From positions 2,358,501-2,422,500 of the forward strand of contig JARUPY010000534.1 in the NCBI GenBank assembly GCA_029817715.1: DNA of 64,000 nucleotides, given 5' to 3'. The stretch comes from Melastoma dodecandrum (lineage: Eukaryota > Streptophyta > Magnoliopsida > Myrtales > Melastomataceae). Each line of letters starts with the position of its first letter. Position 1 is the stretch's first letter. The position numbers were made by a program, and so were the translations under genes. Shown here piece by piece: positions 12,134 through 22,986 of the stretch. Below the pieces are notes generated by a model. That model was not told where the DNA came from. It made no database searches and saw only the letters and a list, made by a program, of their open reading frames with translations.

Positions 12134-12763
12134 TCACGGGGTTCCACTGGCGACGGTGTTCGCAAACCTGTTGACCAGCGCCAGCGCGTTGCTGGTGACC
12201 ATCTTAATGGCCACGGCCTTCTCGCTGACCTCCTTCTTCACCCGCCCATCTGCCACGTCCTCGAACCCGTCGGTGCAGGACTCCTCGTCGGTGAGGGCGG
12301 CGCTCATCCAAGTCTGCACGTTGCTCATACTGAACCGAAAGGACTCCCCTGTGGTTCCTAGCTGACGCATCTGCTTAAGGGATCCCCTCATCTCATCCAC
12401 GGCGTCTCCGAAATTCGTGAAGCAGTCGTGGAGGGCGGAGGAGGCCCTCTGATCGGAACCGTAGTCGGCTTGACGGGAGAGGCCAGAAACGTAGGCAGCC
12501 ATACGACGGGCCCTGGAGAGGCTGACGGCGATGGAAACGCGGGTGAGGCGAGCGGGATCGGAGGAGACGGCGTCGGCATAGTGGAGGAGGGAGGAGGAGC
12601 AGAGGTTTGGGTAAAGGGTGGAGGAGCAGCTGGTGAGGATGAACTGGGTGTTGTTGGAAGGAGGAGGGGAAGGGGCGATGGGGGAGGAGGTTGTTGGCTT
12701 GGCGTTGAGAAGGAAGAAGAAGGAGAAGAACAAGAAGATGATGGGGAGGAGTTGAGACAGCAT
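12134..12763 (-). CDS. Pectin methylesterase inhibitor / invertase inhibitor (PMEI) domain protein
   Basis: Secreted small inhibitor of pectin methylesterases (or of invertases) in the cell wall. Single exon, 209 residues, the usual size. A hydrophobic signal peptide covers residues 1 to about 21 (LLPIIFLFFSFFFLLNA), then a short Pro/Ser linker. The PMEI four-helix domain runs from about 40 to the end. The four conserved cysteines are present: Cys46 and Cys55 (TSCSSTLYPNLC), Cys114 (LHDCFTNFGDAVDEM) and Cys163 (ESCTDGF), expected to form two disulfides; NVQTWMSAALTDE is the family signature. No methylesterase domain follows. Sequence alone does not separate PMEI from invertase inhibitors; the NVQTWMSAALT block favours PMEI. 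Confidence 0.93.
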   Translation of the reverse strand: MLSQLLPIIFLFFSFFFLLNAKPTTSSPIAPSPPPSNNTQFILTSCSSTLYPNLCSSSLLHYADAVSSDPARLTRVSIAVSLSRARRMAAYVSGLSRQADYGSDQRASSALHDCFTNFGDAVDEMRGSLKQMRQLGTTGESFRFSMSNVQTWMSAALTDEESCTDGFEDVADGRVKKEVSEKAVAIKMVTSNALALVNRFANTVASGTP

Positions 12764-14370
12764 CGCGTCTTAGTAAAATGGAGGGTTGGCGAATGGGAGG
12801 AGGGGTTTCAGAGGCGATTTTATTTGTTTCTCTTACATAAATAAATAGGAGAACACAAAAGACAGAGACAGGGGCTGAGATCAAAGTGAAATCGAAAGAG
12901 AGTCGTGGGAAAGCGAGTACTTCCGTTGCACCTTTGGCTTCAGTTAAAGCAGCACCAAAACCAGGCTAAATTACAAACTCGATAAATATTTGTAAGCGGT
13001 CGTCGTCGTACGTACACGTCCTTTCCCACTTGTGCCCCTTTTCTCCCTCTTGTTTGTCAACTTCAATATTTTTAGAAGAATTATTATTAGGTTAGTAAAA
13101 AAGAGAAGAGATTGAGAGAGAAGTTGGTCATAGGATAACAAGTCATGTGGTTGAACAAAGAACAGAGGGGGCGCACGCCTTCCGATGACAAGAAAAAGAG
13201 GGCCTTCAATTTCTGCCGGATTCATGGCCAGGTTTGGAGGAAGAAGGGGACGTGTCTGAGAATGAGACCCCACCAACCCACGGGCCAATGGTGTCGTTGT
13301 TGTTGCCACCCTCGTTATAAAGATTCCAAGAACGAGATAGATTTAAAACAAAAAGTCAGCAAAATGGGATTTATCATCCTGTTTTGCATTCCACAGTTTG
13401 CATCTCAGATTTGACCAATCCCATGGCCCCGCCACCCCAACTCCCTTCTCCCTCCGGAATTAGGGCCTCTAATCACTCCAGCTACAATATCAATGCATAA
13501 TGTAATGATTCCGATCACTTCCTCCTCCTACATGGATATGATGGAAAGTGTAGCACCAACCGAATTTTCAGACCACCAGTGATATATGTATGGCATTCAA
13601 CCTTGATTTTGTACCTACCACAATAAAAAAAAAAAAAAGCAAGAGATCAGACCGACCTCCTCCCATTTGCCACTCCTACCATTACTTGTTTATTTTTTTG
13701 GTGCGACACAATTATCCCATCTAATGCGTGCCGGTGAGCACGAGAACTTCCTTCTCATGCTTTAGTGCGGTCTCCACCTTTTTCCGCTGTATGAAATAAT
13801 AATGATGATATATTCTATCAAAGCACATAATAAGTTTCCCCATTTTAAACTTTTGAAAACTTTTGACTCCACAAAAAGTTTCTTATTAACTTGTTTCGTA
13901 AAAGAAAAAAAGATAAAGAAAATGGTGTAATGCCTTGATACAAACGAGTGGATTAAGTTTGGGCTGGGCCTCCGTTATCTGTGGCCCAGCCAATAACGTC
14001 GATGGCTTAATATGCCCTCGAGCGACCGTAATGACGCGCTAAGAGTCTTTTGTGGTCATTTTATGCACTCTGGGTTGGGTTGGGTTGGGTTGGGACTTGG
14101 GAGTCGTACTTCTAGCAGAGAGATGGCAATCCCGCATCCCGAAAACGACCGTAGCAGGCCGAGCAAATAAACCAGATTTGTTTCGTCAGCTTGCATGGAC
14201 AGACGAGGAACATGAAGTAATACCAAGAGGCAGTTTACTCCCCTCTAGAAACTAAAATTGGCTTTGTCGAAAATGACGGCCTGGAGGTACTTCAAGCGAA
14301 ACTCTTTCTTCTTTCAGTTTACCTGTCGTATACCTTCATTGTTGTTGTTGTCTGCCAAATACTCTCTATC
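12764..14370. other. Intergenic region between the PMEI and EAF genes
   Basis: Contains the presumed promoter of the PMEI gene and the 3' flank of EAF. Visible low-complexity items: poly(A) at about 13625-13640 and four TGGGT units at 14071-14094. No gene or mobile element was recognised. Confidence 0.5.
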
Positions 14371-16423
14371 TCAGACAGAGTTGACAGAATCATCATCACT
14401 GCCTTCGCTATCACTACTACTGCTGCTGCTTCCGGTGCCGCTATCGCTGCCACTGCTACTGCTGGAGGAAGATGTATGTCGACTGCTCTTTGTTTTGGAC
14501 ACATTGAGCTGAGCCCGTAGGGCATCTGCGGCATTCTGACCTTTATTCCCTTCATCCCCACTGTCATCTACATCAGCAATCTCATCGTCATAGTCATTAT
14601 GCCGTTGGTCGTTATCATCCGACCTAATGCCCACATCTTCCTCAGGTTTGTTGGAAGCATCAGGTGACACGCTACCAAAGAGGTCTTCAATATCGAGCTC
14701 TTGATTTTCCTCGCCTTCATGACTTCTCGTTCCTTCGGGGGGCGAAGATCCACCTCGTTGATCTGTTGACTGAATCGCTGCCCCACTGATAGCAGCTCTT
14801 AGACCTTCGAAAATAAGCAGCAGCACTTAGGTTCTATCGCTCTGAACAACAACAGCATGAACACAAGCAGAAAGGGATAAAACATATGACTCACCTGTAT
14901 TTGGCGGTTCAGCAATATCTATTCGTTCCACTTCAACCTGAAGAAAAAAGCCATGCAGAATGGCAATAAGTAACTACACAGCACCAGGTGATGTCACCAT
15001 AATGTTTTCCTTGTGTCTCTTATAACTGAAATAGTTGATCTACACAACCCATAGTTCAATTGCTAAAAGGGTTGCAAAATAAGAACACAATCATCATAAA
15101 TCACATTCCAGATACCCTAGAAATTTTTTTCACCTAACAGGATAAGGCCCTGACTGAAAGGAGATCCAAGTCACCACAACTAGTTTGGCAAGCAAGTCCT
15201 AGGGCAAGATCGTCGAGGGAAAAGGACTTCTTTGTAAATTGGGATAATCCTACAAACTGATCTTATACTAAAAAAAAATGTTCTTGTTGAGAGTGTTAAA
15301 GATGAGATCTACAGTGAGGAATCTGATAAAGTTAAAAAAAAAAACAAAACAAAAAGGATCCAGGGTATTGTTTCAGATAATTACACAGTACCCCAGTTGA
15401 GAAGGCAAACCTTCCAGCAACTTTTCATGCTTAAAAATTAATCATGTTGATAGATGGAGAAATGAAGATTAATTGCAAACTCTTCATGCCAGTCCACAAA
15501 TGTTTAGCAATCAATAAGATGACCCAGAAAGTCGTCCTCAAAACAAAAACAAAAGCAGGACCATGCACAATTACTGCTAAAATAATCAGACGAGTTCTAA
15601 GACGATGAAAGAAACAAAGAAAAGGCACAACAAACAGCCAAGGTAATTAGAGAATTCACTCACTGGCACAGAAGGAAACGTGCTTCTGGGCATATGCACT
15701 GGCTTTGCACCCTTCCCAGCAGGGGACAACCGAGGATCTGTTGCCGGCACAGACTGAAAAGTAGCAGAGGCAGAAGCTACTGAAGATTCGCCTGGCACAC
15801 GTAAGTGACGCAATTGCTTCACCGCTGTGTGAAGCTGCTCCAACCGGAACGTCTCGCCATCAAAGAATAAGACCGCATCATTGTCTTTATAGTGCTCGCT
15901 GCTGCCCTCGAATGAAACCTTTGGTTTCCCTGGTTGGTTATTCTGAAATTCAACACTAACCCGACCATCCTTGTTTTTGTGCAAGATACCCGAGTTGCTT
16001 TTATCAATGGAGGCTGGCTTGGACACATCTGAAAAGAAAATCATAAACCCAGTCATCGGTAGAAAATAAATGTCCAGGTGGGCGGACAACATTTTATCTC
16101 ACGGCACAAACAGTCCACGGTGAAGCAGACACGATCTTGGTGAAATTTATTCGAGCAAGAAAAGGTTACAATCTCTAGACGAGTCATCATCAGATAATTC
16201 AATCCGCGCAAGCGATCAAACAAACCGAGAAGGAGGACTGAGTCGAAGAGCTCGGAACCCAAATCAAATCAAAGCCCGTTCATCCATCCCTAAACGGGTG
16301 CTACTCACATCGGAGGGTGCAGTACTTGTTGGAGTCGTGGTCGAAGGAGGGGCCGAGAATGAGGTCGTACCAGCGACCGGGTCGTGGAGCGGTCCCGGGC
16401 TCGTCCATGCCGCTGTTGGGCAT
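14371..16423 (-). CDS. EAF: ELL-associated factor (EAF) family, Pol II elongation cofactor
   Basis: Plant EAF homologue; EAF proteins bind ELL and stimulate RNA polymerase II elongation in the nucleus. Four exons: 16423-16309, 16028-15664, 14937-14895 and 14804-14371. The splice joins restore CGA-TAT (LRY) and GGT, giving 318 residues. The conserved EAF domain occupies about residues 14-125: GRWYDLILGPSF, SNKYCTLRY, KPASIDKS, DGRVSVEFQNNQPGKPKV, DNDAVLFFDGETFRLE, LRHLRVPGES. Then come a Ser/Pro linker, VEVERIDIAEPPNTG, an acidic stretch (ELDIEDLFGS, DDYDDE-like) and a serine-rich C-terminus with poly-Ser blocks (about residues 280-310), which is the typical transactivation-like tail. An upstream in-frame ATG at 16579 would add 52 residues; I prefer 16423 because known EAF proteins start just before the EP-x-RWYDL block. 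Confidence 0.9.
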
Positions 16424-17223
16424 TGGATTGGCTATACGATCAGGACCTGGGGAAGGACCCCGATTTGAGATGGGATAGTCAGCCCACCCACATGATCGTG
16501 TTACGAGGGGAACGATCGGACCCAGGAAGGAGGGAGGGGGGGGCGAATCCCGTTCCGCTCGCTGCGGCTGCTCCACCACTCCGGGGGACAGGAGAGGAGA
16601 TAATAAGGGGGGGTTTGGGCCTTGTTCCGGGTTCTAACAAGGAAAAGGACAAAACAGGAAGAACTCGAGTACACGTTTGGACCATCCCAAGAAATCGGAG
16701 TCTGCTCATCCCAGGGCTTCAACGAGGCCTCTTCCCCCTCTCTACTTGGTTTTCTAAAATTCATTGATTTGTAATATAATTAATTAATTAATTGGGCTTC
16801 AAATAAAGGTTTGAGATCACTTTAAGCTAATGTTGGCCCCCTCCTCCTAAACGCCGTTATATATGTGGTGTACATGACTGAATTTGCTTATAAATAACTT
16901 TTACCACAAAACTTCGATATTTTAATCACGGAGTTCAAATAGTAACTCAATAGCTTCTTGCGAGGGAGGGAAGAAGAATCAATTATGAAACAGCAGGCAG
17001 AATACATGAACTTTGTATCAAAATCTCTTTAGTTTTGAATAAAATCTTCAAATGCTATTCGAATTTATAAAACTTCTATAATACCGTCCTTAAGGCGCGG
17101 TCGAGAACCGAAACATTTAGTTTACGAAAAAAACGTAATTTTTAACCGCGTATTTGGTACAATTGGACAAAAATGATATCGGAAATCACATAATTGACCC
17201 TCGTCTTTCACACACTTAGATTA
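16424..17223. other. EAF 5' region and MULE flank
   Basis: GC-rich up to about 16700 (EAF promoter or 5' UTR, with an alternative in-frame start at 16579), then AT-rich DNA up to the left target duplication of the MULE. Confidence 0.5.
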
Positions 17224-17232
17224 AAATTTAAT
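17224..17232. repeat. MULE left target-site duplication
   Basis: AAATTTAAT, directly before the element; identical to 21893-21901. Confidence 0.95.
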
Positions 17233-17675
17233 GGCAAAATATACGATAATATCAAATACTATATCGAAACTTTCTGTTTTGTCACTTTCTTTTTTTGCTA
17301 TACGATATTATCAAAAACTATAGGGTTGTAATTTTTTTTAGCCATTCTCCGATGGAATCCGTCCAATGGCTGATGTGGCTTGACGGAGTCCGTCCAGTCA
17401 GCTAATTTATCCCACGTAGTTGCCTTGAGGGTTAAATCCCCAAGTCCAGCAAGTCCTCATTCGCGAATCAACTGCCCGACTTCCCAAACCTTGAGAAAAA
17501 TCCCAAATTTCTAAACCTAACCCAAAATCCACTGGCCGATTTCCCAACTTCGCAAATCAACGAGGAGCTAGGGTGGCGTGGTGGCTAGGGCGGCGTGGTA
17601 GCGAAGGCCTTGCACAGAACAGCTAGAAAGAAAGGTGGAAGAAGGGAAGGAGGTGGTTCGGCAACAAGGTATGGC
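17233..17675 (+). repeat. MULE left terminal inverted repeat
   Basis: Inverted copy of 21450-21892. The inner end falls inside the first codons of the GRF-finger gene (ATG at 17671), so the TIR supplies that gene's promoter and 5' UTR. Confidence 0.95.
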
Positions 17676-18251
17676 TAGGGCGAAGGAGGTAAGCTCATTT
17701 TCCCATCAACTGAGAATGGACGGAGAAGGGTGCAGCGAAACTTCAGTCCGATCTGGGCTGTCGAGCTCGATTATTGGCGGGCGTGTTTGTCTCCACGGAA
17801 GGAGGGTGGTTTTGTACACCTCCTGGAGCAAAAGGAATCCAGGTCGTCGGTTCATGCGATGTTCTTCATGGAAGGTAGTATTGAAAGTCCTTTATTTTGC
17901 TGAATTGAATGTTTGACTGTTAATGGATGGTGTGTGTTCTATCAGGAGGATGACTGTGGCTATTTCGAATGGATGGATGAGGACTTTCCTGATCGGCCAA
18001 AAGAAGTCATCTTATGGCTCGTTGAATCGAAGACTACGTTGGAGGACAATATAAAATTGCTGAAGGACAAGTTGGAATTTAAAGAAGAGCAAAGTAAGAA
18101 GGTGGAAGTGAAGATTGAGAAGCTGAAAGTTAAAATCCATGAGCATCAAGATATTGAACTGAAGATGGCTAAGATAAAGGCTGAATTGTTTGCCTTGCGC
18201 ACTGTCGTTGTAGTGTTGGGGTTTATACTGTGCTATTGGATTTCTGTGTAG
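17671..18251 (+). CDS. GRF-type zinc-finger, coiled-coil, C-terminally anchored protein carried by the MULE
   Basis: Two exons, 17671-17874 and 17946-18251, joined in phase 0 (GTAGTA..TATCAG intron), 169 residues. The splice rebuilds one zf-GRF finger: VCLHGRRVVLYTSWSKRNPG, RRFMRCSSWK, then EDDCGYFEWMDEDF. Ligands are probably C-x-H (replacing the common C-x-C), C and C. A charged coiled coil follows (about residues 95-150; LVESKTTLEDNIKLLKDKLE), then a hydrophobic C-terminus (VVVVLGFILCYWISV) able to act as a tail anchor. It resembles the many uncharacterised At4g04775-like plant proteins. Another in-frame ATG at 17716 could be the start. The gene sits wholly inside the MULE and converges on MURA, like mudrB in maize MuDR. 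Its function is unknown; GRF fingers bind nucleic acid in other proteins. Confidence 0.85.
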
Positions 18252-18577
18252 AATGAATTATGTTGGTTCAATGGGAATTTAGTTTACATTCTGCGTGTCA
18301 TGTTGGATTCAATGTAATTTAGTTTAGATCCAATGTGATTGGAATTTCCCAGTGAACAACAAGTTCCCAGTAACCAAAAGGTCATGAGTTCATTCTAAGT
18401 TCATAACCAGTCTGTACAACATATAATAAGTTCATAACAAGTTCCTGATCAGCATCCCTAACTACGTACATAATATCCGAATACATAAGAAAAGCATGCT
18501 CCTAGAGCATCTGCTCAAAATTATGCCTGCTATATCCATGTGCAAGTCATCATTTCCTCAGTTGTGCTACAGGCTCC

Positions 18578-21374
18578 TCAGGTCATAACAACTTCCTGAT
18601 CAGGTGCTTCGACAGCCTCCTCAGCAGGCTGTGATGTCTTGTTTCTACGTGCGCACGTCCTCTTGTTGTGACCTTGTTGCCCACACTGTCTACATGTCAC
18701 TTGTGTACGTATACCTGAAACAGTGCAAGAAGCTGTTATTCAAATGGAATAATAATGCACTTATTGCAATGACAAACATTTCATACTTGATTCTTGAGAT
18801 AGAGGAACCTCCTGCTGCTGCGAAGATCCTTCTCCCTTGCATGTCCTTTTGTTGTGTCCACACGCACCACAGGAGGAACACTTCATTTCAACTCCTCGTT
18901 TTGACATCTTTGACAACTGTGGCTGGGATGAAACTTTAGGGTCTTCCTCCTTGCTTTTTTTCCTATTGTGCTTCTTTGGCCTTCCAGGAAGTTTTCTGTA
19001 TGGCGGCGGCTTGATCGGAGGCAAATCATCTCGCGGCCAGAATTTAACGCCTTCAAGAGGCTCCAAGATGTGTCCATAGGCCTTATACGACTCTATCTTG
19101 TAACAATCATCAACATAGTCCTCTACTTGCCTTTTCATGTAGTTTACACAAGCAATAACATGCAGGCAAGGAAAACAACATAGGTCCCAGAAGTTGCATG
19201 AACATGACCTTCTACCAAAATCGACCAGGTACCTATCTTTGTCATAAGAAGCCAGGGATACCTCAAAGCGTTCAGCCAGTGAAGGTTGCACCACATACTG
19301 ACCTAAATTGTCTTTAAGCGCTTCAATTTCCTTCCGGATGTTTGGCAGCAACGCATCATGGCTTCCACTGGCTATTCTCTTTTTCTGAACTTGACGTACC
19401 ATCAACAAACGGCGAATTCTTTCCAGCATGTCAATGATAGGCAATCTTCGGGCAGCAATTATATAAGAATTGAAGGTCTCACACATGTTGTTCGTAACAG
19501 TTGAGCACTTACTTGATTTTCGGAAAAATGCCTTACAAAACTGTTGCGGGCCATGTTTCAAGAAATCTTCTACAGCCTCAACTGATCCAGGCATCCCATC
19601 ACGACCTTCTCTCATTTCCCTAAGAGCATTTTCATAATCTTGCTCATTAGTGCTCTTGACAGCCTTGTAAAAACATGTTTTGAGGAACAAGCCCCTGTGT
19701 TTGACCTTCCAATGCTGGTATATGTGCCTCGCACAATTTCTGTGCTCAGCATTTGGCGCCAGATTAGCAATAGCATTAAGCAAACCCTGTACAAATAGAA
19801 AACAACATTCTGTTAGTATTAGCTCAGCAAGCAAACCAATTAATCAGCAAGCAAATCATACCTTCTGCTGGTCGCTTATGAATGTCCATCCGTCACCAAG
19901 ACCAACCTCAAGCAATCTGAACAATATCTCCAGAAACCATGTCCATGAATCATTGTTCGCCCCTTCAACCACAGCCCATGCTATGGGAAACATCCCTTCA
20001 TTCCCATCACGCCCAACAGCACTTAACACAACCCCACCACACTTATGCTTAACAAATGTTCCATCAAATCAATAAAAGGTCTACACCCTTTTATGAAACC
20101 AATCCGCAAAGCATCAAAGCAAACAAACAACCTTTTGAACGTTGTGTACAAGCCAGTGGACAGAGTCAAGTCACAGACGAGTTCAAATGTAGACTGAGGG
20201 TATTTCATATTCAAAGCATTAATGTAGGGTCGGATATCCCTATAATGATCATCTAAGCTGCCATTTTCTAATTTTTCTGTCAACCAACTTGCTTTGTATA
20301 TTGTCATCAAGGGGATTTCTAGGCTATGCTTCTCCATTAATTCCTGCTGAATCTCACGGGCCTTCAAACCAGCCCTACGAATGCTCCCGTCCATTAAACA
20401 ACTAGCAATCCACTTTCTTGTTGCTTGACGGTTACTCAAACTACGACAACATTTGTGCACGTTGTAAACATAACGAACCACGAAGTTGTTGTCCTTACCA
20501 ATAAAAGACCCGTATAACCTCCAAGGACAACCCTTAACACAAATGGCTTCTTGTCTATCTTTTGTGCTTCTTTTCCATCTAAGGTTAAAACCATTCGCAA
20601 TTGCATACTGTTGGACAGCCCGATGCATCTGCCTAGGTGTTTCAAAACATATCCCAGCTTTCCATTCTAGACTCTTGTGATCACAGTTTGGATTGTACAC
20701 ACTAAACTCTTGTTTCAATTTCTTTCTTCTTTCCCCTATTGTTAAACCATCATCCTCACCATCGGCAATATCTTCATCGCTATTATCATATTCAGACTCA
20801 ACCTCATCCACAGTCGTGACAGTTTCTTCCCTAAATTCAGACTCTTCTGTCTGACCAACCTCATCCTCCGCCTCATTAATTCTATCCCCTTCAACCTCTA
20901 CATGCTCATCTCCTACCCCAGCTACTTCACCCCTACATTCATCATCTTCCATCAAATCAGCTGCTACATCAACTCTTTCCCTACCACATTCTGCTTCATC
21001 CTCAACCAATTCAGCCGGATCAACATCATAACTAGATTCTGGCTCATTACCAGCAAAATCACCAACGCAACTTTCCTCGCCTTCCATATAAATATCTACT
21101 TCAGCACATCTACATTTAGAATCATGTTCATCACGTCCTTATCGTCACGAATGTTGCTGGCCAATGACAAACTGGTTCTCGGATATACATACCACATTAT
21201 GTCAACCTTACTAAGCCCAGATTCTTTTCCAAAGGCAACTAATGTGAAGTATCCTAGAAGATCAGTGTCAACATCAGGTACGTTTACTACCCTACCCCCA
21301 TCATACGAGCCCATACCGTCTAAACGCATGCTCCCCCCCAAATGCAGATTGAACGAAATGCGATTCGTCGTCAT
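18578..21374 (-). pseudogene. MURA-type MULE transposase, frameshifted
   Basis: DDE transposase of the MULE superfamily. Reading leftward: N-terminus 21374-21096, which runs into a stop but continues in another frame at CAEVDIYMEGEE (frameshift near 21108); an acidic linker; a MuDR N-terminal domain at about 20700-20400 (SLEWKAGICFETPRQMHRAV, CPWRLYGS); then CFDALRIGFIKGCRPFIDL. There one base is missing (about 20063-20066), exactly at the first catalytic Asp block (D-L-D-G). The other frame carries on to GWTFISDQQK at 19862. Intron 19861-19787; exon 19786-18787 with HIYQHWKVKH, a SWIM finger (CSCNFWDLCCFPCLH), a GRPKK-type basic stretch and a zinc knuckle (CSSCGACGHNKRTC). After intron 18786-18715, exon 18714-18578 adds a second knuckle (CRQCGQQGHNKRTC). 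Apart from two one-base shifts the gene is complete. Confidence 0.9.
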
Positions 21375-21449
21375 ATCTGTTAGAAAACGAACCCGATAAC
21401 TTTTAACAGAACCTCTACAAACACTATAATGAGGTTACGGTTACGAGTC

Positions 21450-21892
21450 GCCATACCTTGTTGCCGAACCACCTCCTTCCCTTCTTCCACCTTTCTTTCT
21501 AGCTGTTCTGTACAAGGCCTTCGCTACCACGCCGCCCTAGCCACCACGCCACCCTAGCTCCTCGTTGATTTGCGAAGTTGGGAAATCGGCCAGTCGATTT
21601 AGGATTAGGGTTAGAAATTTGGGATTTTTCTCAAGGTTTGGGAAGTCGGGCAGTTGATTCGCGAATGGGGACTTGCTGGACTTGGGGATTTAACCCTCAA
21701 GGCAACTACGTGGAATAAATTAGCTGACTGGACGGACTCCGTCAAGCCACATCAGCCATTGGACGGATTTCGTCGGAGAATGGCTAAAAAAAATTACAAC
21801 CCTATAGTTTTTGATAATATCGTATAGCAAAAAAAGAAAGTGATAAAACAAAAAGTTTCGGTATAGTATTTGATATTATCGTATATTTTGCC
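21450..21892 (-). repeat. MULE right terminal inverted repeat
   Basis: Inverted partner of 17233-17675. Its inner end lies 75 bp before the MURA start at 21374, so it should hold the transposase promoter. Confidence 0.95.
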
Positions 21893-21901
21893 AAATTTAA
21901 T
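21893..21901. repeat. MULE right target-site duplication
   Basis: AAATTTAAT, directly after the element. Confidence 0.95.
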
Positions 21902-22986
21902 TGGCAAAGACGTGATTTCCAACCCCTAGCTCCCTTACAGCGAAAACCACGACTTTTTGATAAATTAAGTGACGCGATTTTTGACCAGATCCCGATATTT
22001 CGAATAAATTAAAAAATTAAGATTAAAGGAAATCATAGCGATAACATGCATGTAGATAAAAAACAAAACAATTGTTTTTGGATGTGTTTGAAGGCTGGAT
22101 TTCTGATTTGCCCCTCCCAAAGAAACAAATCCAATCAGTCATCGAAACAAAATCGGAATATTCGAAATTAGGGTACCTTCTTCCCCCTCCCTGATTACGA
22201 TCCCCATCTCCCTCCCCAAGTATACGCCTGCCCTCTCCGGGAATTGTCTTCCATTCCTGTTTGCTCCTCGTTGTTCTCGTGAGATCTCGGTTTCTTCTCC
22301 TCCTCCTAATCGCTTCTGTAGTTTCTGTTTCCATTTTTGTGTTTCCTCGTCTTCACCTTCAATTTTATTCTCCAACGGGATCGGGATGTAGCGGTCACCG
22401 TTTTGCCCCCCCGCGAGATTCCCCCCCTGGGATTTAGTTTTCCCTGAATTTGTTGAGAAAAATCCCTAAGTTATAAGAACCTTCTCTTCCATGATCTGTG
22501 CTTGCTTGGTCGTCGCTGCTTGTTCATCTGTTCCGTGGCGACTGCTCATCTATTGTCTAGCCTCGACGCTATATTTTGGTTTATCCACGCCAGCCCTAGT
22601 CCTTTCTGCATCTTATCTCAGCGATTTTGTTGAGATAGTTCTAGCCATCTAATGCATTTCCTCGTCTGGCTGCTGATTACTGCTTTTCCGCCATGGATTT
22701 GTGAATTTCTAGTAAAATGTTTTCCAGTGAGTTTGCAGTATTGATTGATTAGTTTTAATAAGTGTGTGTATCATGTTGATGGAGAGTGGAATCCACTGTC
22801 CGCAAGGATTATTTGATCCCAACTTGTTTTTACCTTCCTGCTTGGTAAATTTTTTGTGATGCATATATCTGGCTTATGTTTGATTCTTTTGTATGCTTAA
22901 AACTTTTCATGATGTGGCGTTTTGATTCGGTTCGCCTGGCAGGGAAGTGTTGAGAAGACCTCTTGCTGTTGGGGAAAAAAAAGGAA
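21902..22986. other. MAF1 promoter and 5' untranslated region
   Basis: Pyrimidine-rich DNA from about 22170 to 22340 followed by T-rich, intron-like sequence up to 22980. It probably includes a 5' UTR, perhaps with an intron. No coding exon was recognised upstream of the MAF1 ATG. Confidence 0.5.

Larger units (their letters stand above)
17233..21892. mobile_element. Mutator-like element (MULE) with long TIRs and 9-bp target duplication
   Basis: A 4.66-kb element begins GGCAAAATATACG and ends CGTATATTTTGCC. The terminal inverted repeats run 443 bp each (17233-17675 and 21450-21892) and look about 97% alike by eye. The 9 bp on each side are identical, AAATTTAAT (17224-17232 and 21893-21901), which is the Mutator hallmark. 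Inside, a MURA transposase reads leftward from the right TIR and a GRF zinc-finger gene reads rightward from the left TIR; they converge at 18251/18578. The perfect duplication and similar TIRs suggest a fairly recent insertion, yet MURA has frameshifts. Confidence 0.95.

Noticed and set aside
14071..14094. Telomere-like TGGGT repeats
   Set aside because: Only four short units and not the plant TTTAGGG sequence; a simple microsatellite.
16424..16579. 52-codon N-terminal extension of EAF from the ATG at 16579
   Set aside because: In frame, but Pro/Ser-rich and outside the family's usual start; kept only as an alternative.
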